Shown: piece after piece, positions 41,015-51,496 of the stretch
Layout of the letters: each line of letters begins with the position of its first letter
Position numbering within the stretch: position 1 is the stretch's first letter
NCBI GenBank assembly: GCA_016946835.1
Contig: JACVTC010000031.1
Coordinates: forward strand, 1,265,001 to 1,329,000
Length of the DNA stretch: 64,000 nt
Source of the DNA: Neocallimastix lanati (nom. inval.)
Taxonomy: Eukaryota; Neocallimastigomycota; Neocallimastigomycetes; Neocallimastigales; Neocallimastigaceae
Direction of reading: 5' to 3'
Position numbers and translations under genes: made by a program
Notes under the pieces: model-generated
Seen by the model: only the letters and a program-made list of their open reading frames with translations
What the model was told of the DNA's origin: nothing
Databases searched by the model: none

Positions 41015-41851
41015 ATATTTATTCATTTATATATTTAATTTTTTATTAATTATTAATTATTATATATTATATATATATATATATAATTTTTTTTTTTACT
41101 CTCATAAAAAGAATAATAAAGGTAGAATTAAAATAAATATAAAATTTAAAAAAAATTTAATACTAAATCCTAAATAATTTGAAATTTTTACATATATAAA
41201 TGTACATATACATATATATTTATATTATTTCTTAATCCTTTTTATTTATGCCTTATCTTTAAAACTTTGGTTATTATTTTTTTTTTTTTTTTAAAAAAAA
41301 TTAAAAAATTAAAAATTAGAATAGATATGATGTATATATATGGTGAAAGTGGATGGTCCACAAAAATAAAATAAAATAAAATAAAAAAGAAAAAAAAAAA
41401 AAAAAAAAAAGGAATTTAAATAAAATACTATAAATATATATATAAATATATATTTTTTCATATTTAATTTTATATTTTATATTTAATTTTTAAAGATTAA
41501 GTAAAAAGAACTAATTAAGAAAAAGAATTATAGTATGTAAATTATATAAAATCAAATATAATAATAATAAAAATATATTTATATAAAAAAAAAAAAATTT
41601 AGATACACCTAATGAGGATGAAAGGAAGACCGTAATAAAAAAATAAATAAATATATATATATATATAAGGACATATTATAAATATAACAAAATAAATTTT
41701 TAAAAATATATTAAATATTTATATATCAATATTTATTCTATTTCTATTTTTTTTTTTATTTCTATTTCTATTTTTTTTTTTTTTTGTAATATTATTAATT
41801 GATGAATATCAATCAATTAATTCTTTTAACACAAAATCACTATTTTTTCTA

Positions 41852-41897
<46 letters not shown>

Positions 41898-42109
41898 GTT
41901 GAACAATAATTTAAAATTAAAAAATTTAATTATCCGATATTATTTTAGTATTATTATTTTTATTAATTATAATATAAATATATATAAATTATTAATACTT
42001 ATTATTCAAAATGGTCATCAAATCATATATATATATATATATGATATTATTTTTACTTTATATATATATATATATAATATTTAATATTTTATATATATAT
42101 ATATATTTT

Positions 42110-42175
42110 TATTGTATAATTTTGTTCTATTTTGTGTTATCTGTTCGTTATCATAAACTTGGGTTGAAGGATAAT

Positions 42176-42207
<32 letters not shown>

Positions 42208-42371
42208 TAAACCTCTTTTTAATTTTTATTTTTATTTTTATTTTTATTACTATTGGGTTGGTTCATCCTCATAAATTTGGGGTTGAACAATTTATATTAG
42301 TTAATTGGATTCCAACTAAATAAGTATAGGAATTCCTCTTAAAATTCTTCTTTCCATTTATTTATTTATTG

Positions 42372-42402
<31 letters not shown>

Positions 42403-42560
42403 TAGTTAGAATAAAAATGCTTAAAAATTATTGTTGAATGGGTTTTATAATAATTATATCCTACCAATTTCAGAGATATTTCATGATCAAATGGTCGGCT
42501 CAGTTACCACTTCATTTTCATTTACGTCCCCTTCGACAACTCATAATTTATTAAAGTAAA
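42110..42560. other. GC-enriched patch of unknown nature
   Basis: Short stretches such as AACTTGGGTTGAAGGATAAT (about 42157-42176) and AATTTGGGGTTGAACAATTT (about 42275-42294) resemble each other. Near 42480-42540 the DNA is richer in C and G. No long open frame survives and no RNA gene is recognisable. Remnant LTR or retroelement DNA is possible. Confidence 0.3.
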
Positions 42561-42615
42561 ATAATATTTGGTATCTTTAGAAATGTTAAATATACTATTT
42601 ATATTTTTTTTGAGT

Positions 42616-42646
42616 AGTACTATACTATGTATCATAGTATAGTACT
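42616..42646. repeat. Perfect 14-bp-arm palindrome
   Basis: AGTACTATACTATG, a TAT spacer, then CATAGTATAGTACT. The arms are perfectly complementary. It lies about 1 kb upstream of the Rec114-like gene. It could form a hairpin or be a dyad binding site. The role is unknown. Confidence 0.8.
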
Positions 42647-43681
42647 CTATTAGTATATAGATACTTTTGCCCTCTATAATATTATTTATACTAATTAAAT
42701 ATATATATATATATATATTGTTATTCTGGATATATTTTTATAATTTAATGAACTAATAATAAACTTTATTACTCATGAATAATAGCAACTATATCAATTA
42801 TTATATAATATCCCAGTTATATTGATATAAAAAAAACCAACAGACAACAACGACAACAACATAAAAAAAAAAAAAAAAAGGAAAAAAAATATATATTGTT
42901 ATTATGATTGAATTTAATTATTAATTCCAATAAATTATAACATAAAAAAAAAATTATTACTATTATATATGAAATAGTAAATTGTTAAGGGGTACATTCA
43001 TTTAATAAAAAGATTGGAATATTATCATTTTAAATAATAATAATAATAAATAATTAATAATAATAATTAATAATAATAATTAATAATAATAATAATAAAA
43101 TTAATATTATTGCTTATACCAATAATAATACTAATAATGAAATTATAATTATTATTGTTATTATTTATTTGTGTATTTTAATAAATTGAAAATATCCTTA
43201 AAAAATTACACAATTTTTTTTTGAATATTTTAATTTAAATTTTTTTTTTTTTTTTTTTTAGACCAGAATTAATAATTATAATAATAATAATAATAATAAA
43301 ATAAATAAATAAATAAATAAATAATAACAAAAAGAATAATAATAATAATAATAAAAAGAATAATAATAAATATTAATAAAAAGAATAATAATAAAAAGCT
43401 TTTAAGCCTAAAAATTAAATTTTAGATCACTATATAAAAATGTTTTTTTTTTTTTTTTATTTTTTTTTTTTTTTCTGCTTAATTTTTTTTTTTATCTATT
43501 ATATCTTAACTACATTTAAAAATTTTAATAATCCCAATTATATTATATAAAATTATAATTTGTATAAAATAATTATAACTATAAATTATTATTATAATTA
43601 TTATTATAATTATTATTATTTTTTAATAATATAAAAAAATATTTCGAAAGATTTTTTTTGAATATAAAATTTTTCTCTCTG

Positions 43682-45218
43682 ATGATTTCTACTTGGAATA
43701 TTAAGAAATTTTCAAGGTGTAAGGTTCCCCTTAAGAAAACAAGAAATTTTAATTCAAATAATAATAATACTTGGAATCATTTTTTAGATAATTATTTAAA
43801 TATTATCTTTCTTTTACAAAGGGATGGAAATGAAAATGGTCACTACGGAACGTTAAAAGTGGTGAAAAAAGAATATCATAATATTTTGGTAAATTTATAT
43901 GAATTCATTGATTTAATTTTTAATTTTAAGATGACTTTTTATATATATATATATATATATATATAAGAAGGCATTTAATTTTTTTTTTCTGAGTTGTTAA
44001 TAATTTACATATATATATATTATATAGGAAACAATTGAATTAACAAAAAATAATATTGAATCATTAGATTTTAATTTGATTAAAAAAGATCATTTAATAG
44101 GTATACAATATAGAACTAAGGAAGAGGTAATAATAAAAATAAATGATTATGGCATGACTCATATCTAAAATAGATATAATAATTTTTTAAAGAAAAAATA
44201 ATAATATAACAAAAATAATAATATAACAATAATAATAATATAACAATTATAAAGAAAAAAATTTTTAATGATATTTCTAAATATTTATATATATATATAT
44301 ATATATTAATATATAATTATTATAATTAATACACACACACACACTCTCTCTCTCTCTCAATATATATATATATATTTAATAGGAAGTTAAAATTCAATTT
44401 ACTTTTCATAATGTCAATGATTCGTCTTCATTTTTTGCTTTTTTTTCTCCTTATATCCCTTACAGAATTTTGTCTAATGATTATTCGGTGACAGAAGAGA
44501 CCATAAGCTCTAAAAATTCAATCTCTTATACTCTTCATCCATCTTCCTCAACAGCTAATTCATCAAATTCAGCCACAATAATGCCTACCTCAAAATCGGT
44601 TGTATCGACACTTACTCCACCATCAACATCAACATCACCATCACCACCCACCCCAATTTCAGTAGTACCTAATTTGATCCCTAATCCTAATTTCAATAAA
44701 ATCAATGATATTAATCTTCCTAATCTACCTAATCTTCCTCCTCCTCTTCCTTCATCTTCATCATCATCATCATCATCTTCTTCTTTTCCTTCTCAATTAA
44801 ATCCATCTCAGTTGAATCCATCTCAATTAAATCCATCTCAATTAAATCCATCTCAATTGAATTCATCTCAATTGAATTCATCTCAGTTTAATCCATCTCA
44901 ATTGAATTCATCTCAACTAAATTCTCAATTAAACCTTTATTCAAATTCACAATTACCTACTTCTTCTATAAATGTCTCTCAAACTAATTCTAAGCATGGT
45001 AAATTTTTAAAATATGTTGAATTTTTATAATAAAAAAAAAAAAAAAAAAAAAAAATAAAAATTTAATTTTTTAATTTTATGAAATTTTCAAATTTTTTAA
45101 TTTTTTATTATTATATATTTTATTATATTTAAATAATTAATGTCACAATAATTATATTATATTAATATATATTTAAATTTTATATAACAAATTAATTTTT
45201 AACTATATAATTATGGAA

Positions 45219-45263
<45 letters not shown>

Positions 45264-45750
45264 ATATTTATTATTCAAATAAATTAAAGATAATATATAC
45301 TCTATTTTTAATTCAAATAATATTAACACCATAAATGATAATTCAAATAAAATACAAATAAATAATACAAATAATACTAATAATAATAATAATAATAATA
45401 CTATATTGAATCTTGATAATATTACTTCAAGTATAGATAATGAAAAAAGTAATAAAAAAAATTTATTACCAAAGAAAAATGACAATAAAAAGTCGACGTC
45501 AAATAAAAAGGAACTAAATCCAGATAAATCAAAAACTAACAGAATTGAAATAGAAAATTTTTCTAATCATCTAGAAGATCTTATTCCGGAACTTATTCAA
45601 CAACAAAAAATAAATGAGCAAATTAGCCTGTTTTTAAATTTGCCAAATTATCAGCTCTTAAAATACATTTTTGAAATACTGGATAATGAAAACTTTGTAA
45701 AATTAGCGGAAAAAATTAATGAACTCTATTCATCCTATATTAATGAATAA
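43682..45750 (+). CDS. Rec114-like meiotic recombination protein (four exons)
   Basis: Proposed exons are 43682-43888, 44028-44126, 44383-44998 and 45290-45750. The GT..AG introns keep the frame (phases 0, 0 and 1) and give about 460 residues. The N terminus reads MISTWNIKKFSRC. After it come hydrophobic strands (NIIFLLQRDG, GTLKVV), LIGIQYRTK, and VKIQFTFHNVNDSSSF. This order resembles the PH-like fold of Rec114. A low-complexity middle follows: Ser/Pro, a Ser run, ten PSQLN-type repeats, and Asn/Lys. The end reads ILDNENFVKLAEKINELYSS, like the conserved C-terminal helix of Rec114. In known fungi Rec114 works with Mei4 and Mer2 to support Spo11 breaks in meiosis. The start ATG is in frame 24 bases downstream of an upstream TTG. 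Identification rests on motif memory and pattern only. A fast-evolving Asn-rich nuclear protein is the alternative. Confidence 0.55.
44791..44934 (+). repeat. 15-bp coding minisatellite (PSQLN repeats)
   Basis: Eight full copies of a 15-base unit close to TCTCAATTAAATCCA and two 12-base partial copies lie in frame inside exon 3 of the Rec114-like gene. They encode Ser-Gln-Leu-Asn-Pro/Ser. Preceding it is a Ser run from TCA codons (about 44753-44780). The array is expected to vary in length between strains. Confidence 0.9.
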
Positions 45751-46222
45751 ATATCTATATTTATATTTTATATTTATATCTATATCTATATTAAATTCAC
45801 AAGCTGTATCAGTTATAAATATATAGTATATAGGTATTACAAAGATATTTATGATTTATAGAAAGGTTGATCAATATTAATGATAAAAAAATAATTATTT
45901 GAAATAATTGTAATACTATTATAATATAAATAAATAAATAAAATTATTAAATAAAACTAATAATTAAAAAATACAATAAAAATTATTATAATCATAAATT
46001 TTTAAATAAAAATATTTAATAATAATGAAAAATTATATATAAACGATAATATGATAGATATATAATAATTATTAATACTATAAAATATATACTTTATATA
46101 TTAATATATAATATAAACACTAATACAAAAGATTTACTATATATTAATTTAATAATAGTTGTTTCAATATTAATAATGTAAAAAAAAAAAAAAAAGTTAA
46201 TAAAAATAATAATAATTATTAT

Positions 46223-46258
<36 letters not shown>

Positions 46259-46930
46259 TATAATAATAGTTGTATACTATGTTTACTTCATATTTAATGA
46301 TACTTTATTCTATTTTAATATATATATATATAGATAGATAGATAGATTGGAGAATTGTAATAGTAGATGGATTATTAAAGAAAGAATATTTAATATTAAA
46401 AAAAAAAAAAAAGAAAAAGAAAAAAAAAACAATGAATAAAGAAAGAAAAGTTAAAGATAAAGAACAAAAAAAAAAAAAAGTTATAAATAAAAGTAAACTA
46501 TCTTTATAAGAAAAAAAAAACCTATCTATAATACTAGTTTTAAATAAAAAAGTTTTTGAAATATTTTATTAAAAAAAAGCAAGAATTAATGAACTTCTTA
46601 AATCTTTGTTCTATTTATTTTCTTCAAAAGAATGACCTTAAAAATCATAGATAAGGACCACCGCCAACCTATTAAAACTAAAGTTATTAATTTATTTAGT
46701 TTAATCTTTTCAAAATTTAAATAAAAAAAAAAATTATTCTAATTTTATTATAAAATACTTTATAATAATTATATATACAAAAATTATATTTATTTTAAGA
46801 CAAATGCATGGTTTTATATTTATATATATATATATATTTTATAGTGATTTTTTTTATCTATTCTAATTCGTTTGTTATATAAACCAATAATTAATTATAT
46901 TATTATTATTAAATTAATATATAGTAAATG
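45751..46930. other. AT-rich intergenic DNA
   Basis: It contains an AAT array (about 46220-46260), a GATA array (about 46330-46345) and A-rich tracts. A slightly GC-richer piece is at about 46615-46680. I see no gene. Confidence 0.6.
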
Positions 46931-46964
46931 ACAGAGTTAATATTATCCTTTCTTGACCTATTCC

Positions 46965-46996
<32 letters not shown>

Positions 46997-47599
46997 TAAA
47001 CATATTCAACAATTTATTGGTTTATGTAATTATTATAGATACTTCCATATAAAAGATTCTGCTAAAAAGGCTGTACTACTCACAAGATTAATAAAAAAAA
47101 AAAAAAAAAAAATGTACCTTTTATCATGGACAACAATGCTTTATCAGCTTTTAAAATCCCTTAAGAACACTTTTAAATCCGCTGGCCTTTTCAAACAAGC
47201 TAACCCTTCATAACCTTTCTTCATTGAAACTGATTCAAGTAATTATACCATTGGTGTATTTTTTTTTTTTTTTTTTTTTTTTCCTATTTCGTTTTGCTCT
47301 AGTACGCTTCAACTGGCCGAGCTTAATTTTCTTATTTTTGATAAAAGAATTACTTTCAATTAAAGAGGCTGTTGTTACTTGACTTCATCAATCGAAAGGT
47401 GCAAAACATCAAATTGTTGTTTCTTTCAACCATAGAAACCTTCTTTTCAAGAAAAAAAAAAAAAAAAAACCTGAAAGACTTTTTCTCAACGTCAATATTC
47501 AATAAAGTATCTTCTTTTCTCATTTTGATTTTGTAAATTAAGTATAAATCTGGTCGTGGAAATAGAGCCAATTGTTTATCTCGAAAAGACTTGATTACA

Positions 47600-47641
<42 letters not shown>

Positions 47642-47700
47642 TATGTCATCTGTTTTATTCTTAAACTTTCCAAAATTCTTTAAACCTTCATTCTTCTGTC
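46930..47700 (+). pseudogene. Decayed Ty3/Gypsy pol fragment (RT end and RNase H)
   Basis: The plus strand reads PIPK, then HIQQFIGLCNYYRYF, AKKAVLLTRLIKKK, LKNTFKSAGLF, and FFIETDSSNYTIGV. This is the classical join of reverse transcriptase to RNase H in Ty3/Gypsy elements (FxGLxNYYRxFI to LxTDASxxxxG). Further right, in shifted frames, come STLQLAELNFLIFDK, EAVVTWLHQ, KHQIVV and NRANCLSRKD, which match the RNase H end leading to the integrase. Frameshifts, TGA and TAA stops, and five homopolymers (for example at about 46965-46993, 47259-47282 and 47603-47638) break it. No LTRs, protease or integrase were identified, although 47760-47950 may hold further debris. Confidence 0.75.
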
Positions 47701-47958
47701 GTATATAATAACAACTTCCATTTTTATGTAAAAAAAAAAAAAAAAAAAATTAAAAAAATTTTTATTTAAAATGTGATCTCATGCAACTATTAATGTATAT
47801 CATTCAGTACTACTTTTGCTAAAGAATTAAGAAACAAGGGTTGACACTAAACTTGGTATAGCCAATTAGCAACAATTTTGGTTGTGCAATACATTATAGA
47901 TGCTTGTAGTGACGTATATACGTTAAATATGACACAGCTCTCGGTTATACTTAATAGT

Positions 47959-47990
<32 letters not shown>

Positions 47991-48480
47991 GATATTGTGT
48001 AAAATGAAGGACGTCATATATGTTTATATAAATATATAAAAGTTTTTAAAAAAAAAATTTATTAAATTAAAAAATTTTTTTTTTTTTTTTAAAGACTTTT
48101 TCCAAGTTCTTCCAATTTTCCTTTCATAATCATAATTATTATAAGATAAGTACACTTTTTTTTTTTTTTTTTTTTTTTTTTTGATCAATTTTAATATATA
48201 TTTCATATTAAACATCTTGTAATTAAATATTGATCTGTTTTTTTTTTTTTTTTTTTTTTTTTTTTCAATATAACTGACATACATAAAGTGTTTATGAAAA
48301 ATATTTTTATTTTTAATGTCTTGAAAAAATAAAAAATATTTAATTATGGGAGTGGGGTATTTCTATGTGGCGTTTTAAAAAAAATTTTGAAAATTATTAA
48401 ATAAATAAATAAAAAAAAAAAAAAAAAAAAAAACCTCTTATTATAATATATATATCAACCGGATAATTCCTGTTTAATAT
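47700..48480. other. Intergenic DNA with possible retroelement debris
   Basis: 47765-47950 has a more balanced composition and short open frames (for example STTFAKELRNKG) but nothing I can assign. It may be the far end of the Gypsy remnant. 48060-48265 has three T runs of 15 to 25. Confidence 0.4.
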
Positions 48481-48488
48481 CACGTGAT
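48479..48488. promoter_or_regulatory. Palindromic E-box-like site ATCACGTGAT
   Basis: A perfect 10-base palindrome with the CACGTG core, about 390 bases upstream of the UDG-like start codon. CACGTG is the binding core of bHLH factors such as Cbf1/Pho4 in other fungi. In DNA this poor in G+C the site stands out, but function here is inference. Confidence 0.35.
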
Positions 48489-48840
48489 TAAAATAGATCT
48501 ATTATTGCTCATGTATTGAATTTGATGGTTTCCATAAAATCTATAGTAAAATTAAATTTAAAAACATTAATATAAATAAATTACTAAACAAATAACTTCA
48601 CATATAAATAAATAAATATATAAATTAATTTATATATATGAGTATTATATATACATTATTAAATAAATAAAAATTAATTAATAAATGTTTAATTATTATA
48701 TTTAATCAATAAATTAAGAAAAATATTTGTAAAAAAAAATAAAAAATTAATAAAAGTAGTATTTTCAAATCTGGAATTACATTCTTAAATTTGTAAATAA
48801 TATTATTAATTGTAAAATAAAAAATTTCTAAGAAAAAAAA

Positions 48841-48842
<2 letters not shown>

Positions 48843-48873
<31 letters not shown>
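48843..48873 (+). promoter_or_regulatory. Poly(A) leader directly before the UDG-like start
   Basis: Thirty-one A bases followed by CA and the ATG at 48876. The A tract would be in the 5' untranslated region if transcription starts upstream, or could act as a nucleosome-depleting promoter element. Position -3 is a C. Confidence 0.5.
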
Positions 48874-48874
<1 letters not shown>

Positions 48875-48875
48875 A

Positions 48876-49508
48876 ATGTCTTGGGCTGAATTTTTTAAAC
48901 AAAATGAAAAACTTATTAACCATATAAAAAATCAATTAGAAGATTCATTATATACACCAACTCAAAGTGAAGTATTTGAAATATTTGAAAGAGTTCCTTT
49001 TGAAAAGTTAAAGGTTGTTATTGTTGGAGAAAGACCATATGAAGATCCTTCCGTTGCATCAGGTGTTGCTTTTTCTTCAAAAGATAACCTAAATACACCT
49101 TTAATGTTAGAAAGAATATATGAAGAATTAGAACGTAGCATTTCTACTTTTAAATCTCCTATAAATAATCGACTAGATAAATGGCTTGAAGAAGGCATTT
49201 TTTTATGTAATTTTTGTTTCACTTGTCCAATAGATGATTATAAGTATAAAAAAACATATTATTTATTATGGGAACCTTTTATTAATAATTTAGTAAGTTA
49301 TATATCAGAACATTGTTCAGTCATATTTATGCTATTTGGTTATAGAGCAAATACTCTTCTTCCCTCTATTAATGAAATTAATTGTTCAGTAATTGATGTA
49401 CCTGATCCTGTTTTTAATTATAAACAATTTAAAGGATGTAATTGCTTTCAAAAAGCAAGACAAATGGCTGGTAATCTTGGTTATACTATCAATTGGAATT
49501 TACGATAA
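48876..49508 (+). CDS. Family 1 uracil-DNA-glycosylase-like protein lacking catalytic residues
   Basis: An intronless gene of 210 residues, about the size of a bare UNG catalytic domain. YTPTQSEVFEIFERVPFEKL (26-45) leads into VVIVGERPYEDPSVASG (47-63), which aligns with the UNG water-activating motif GQDPYHGP...HG. IFLCNFCFTC (108-117) matches the LLLNxxLTV uracil-binding strand, keeping N112. DVPDPVFNYKQFKGCNCF (174-191) matches the HPSPLS/leucine-loop region and the FxGxxxF that follows. The catalytic Asp is Arg53, the following His is Glu56, and the second catalytic His is Asp177. The Ser-Pro-Leu-Ser intercalation loop is absent. Tyr55 is kept. The fold is probably retained but glycosylase activity is not expected. 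There is no signal or mitochondrial presequence. It may be a decoy, a scaffold or a DNA-binding paralogue, or it may have changed specificity. Confidence 0.75.
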   Translation: MSWAEFFKQNEKLINHIKNQLEDSLYTPTQSEVFEIFERVPFEKLKVVIVGERPYEDPSVASGVAFSSKDNLNTPLMLERIYEELERSISTFKSPINNRLDKWLEEGIFLCNFCFTCPIDDYKYKKTYYLLWEPFINNLVSYISEHCSVIFMLFGYRANTLLPSINEINCSVIDVPDPVFNYKQFKGCNCFQKARQMAGNLGYTINWNLR

Positions 49509-50501
49509 ATATATTTAATTTTTATTATAAAATTAAATTAATGGAAATGCTAATCTATTATAAGAAAATTATTAATTTTTTTTTTTAAAGCTATATATAT
49601 ATATTTCTTAATTATTTTGTATCATCTAATATTATATTATATATGGGTTTAATCTTGTAATATTTTTACCTTTTTTTTTTTTTTTTAAAACATTAATAAT
49701 TCTTATATAATTTTTTTTTTTTTAAATATTAATTACTATACCATTATAATAATTTGCCATAAATTATATTTTATAATATTAATCATTCTAATTATTCCTT
49801 AGCATTATTTAATATATATATATTTAGTAATTTATAAAAAAAATTTTTTAATAAAATAATTTTTAATATATAAATAATTTATAAAAAAAAATTTTTTTTT
49901 ATGGTTTTTATTTGTGTAAAAAAAAAAAAAAAGAACCATTATTTTTTTTTTAAAAAAAAAAATAGGGAATATTATAGAAATAAAGCTTTTTTTTTTTTTA
50001 TTTTATTTTATTTATTAATTTTTATTATTATATATATTTTTTTAAAATAAATATTATTGATTTATTAGTAATAATTAAATATATTTTTATAAAAAAAAAA
50101 AAAATAAGTTTATATTTTAAATTATTTAATTATTATTTATTATAAAAAATATTATTTTTATTCATATATATATTTTTTGATATCTTTTTTTTAATAATTT
50201 ATTATTTAATCTTATTTATAATTATAATTATTTTATAATAAAAAATAAAATAAAATAAAAAAAAAGGTGTATCTATATATATTAATATTTGATATTATCA
50301 ATTATTACTATTGAATATTCTTAATATTCATTTTTTATTATTATTTTTTAAAATTTTTATACTGATTATAGAACAAATATTATTTACATATAAAAAAAAA
50401 GTTTATTACAAAAAAAAAAATATGTATTATATATATATACTAAAATAAATTTTAACCAATCATCATCAAAAAATAAAAAAAATTTTAAATTTAATATTAT
50501 A

Positions 50502-50536
<35 letters not shown>

Positions 50537-51496
50537 TTTACGTTTAAAATTTTACTCTAATTTTTAAATTTGTTTTTATTATTATGGTATTAATATTTTA
50601 AAAGAAAAAAAAAAGAGTAAAAAGTTATCTTTTTTTTTTTTTATTATTATATTTGAAATTTAAGAATAGACAAATAGAAATATTATAAAGCTATTTTATA
50701 TTTCAAATAAAAAGTATTTTTTATTAAAACAAATTACAACAAATTACAACTTATTTATAAACTTTAATAATACTAATAATAAAAAAAAAAAAAAAACAAT
50801 AATAAAATATTTTAATTTTATTAAATATTAGTTTTATCCATTAATAATAATAACAAATATATAAAAATATTGTGAAAAACGCTAATTTATAAACTATATT
50901 CAAATTAAAGTAATAAATCTTTAAATTTATTTATATTATTCATATTAATAAATATTTTTATTTTTATTATTATTATTTTTTAAAAGTAACAAATTTATGT
51001 CGAAATCATTGGAAATATTATATTTTATGATATTAGAATAAACATATATATAAAGAGTAATAATATTTAGAAAATTTTAATTCTGGAAATGCTATAATAA
51101 TAATAATAATAATAATAAAGGAAAAAGAATAGAAAGAAAAATATTTAAATAATATATATATATATTATTTTTTGTGTATTAGTACTGAAATGTATTATAT
51201 ATAAATATTACATAAATAATATATTATATATAAAGTTAAATATTATTAAATATGATCAAGTAAAAATAATATTCATAAAGATTAAGAAACAGGAGAAAGA
51301 TACAATAAAAAAATAAATAAATAAAATAAAAATAAAATAAAATAAAAATATAAAGATTAATATGTTTAAAAATAAAAAAATGATATAATAATAATAAAAA
51401 AATTTCATAAAATCTTAAATATAAAAATAATAATTGTTGAAAAGAATAAATAAATAAACTAATTATTATATATAGTATAATATATATAATTAGAAA
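49509..51496. other. AT-rich intergenic DNA between the UDG-like and CAD genes
   Basis: Only A/T homopolymers and short AT repeats are visible, plus an AAT array (about 51093-51118). The last 100 bases must contain the CAD promoter and leader, but I can point to no specific element. Confidence 0.6.

Noticed and set aside
42485-42545. tRNA-like stretch with GGCTCAGTT and TTCGA
   Set aside because: I could not form an acceptor stem or a proper T arm, and the spacing is wrong for A and B boxes.
48962-49222. Minus-strand frame of 86 codons inside the UDG-like gene
   Set aside because: It is antisense to a gene with a clear family match.
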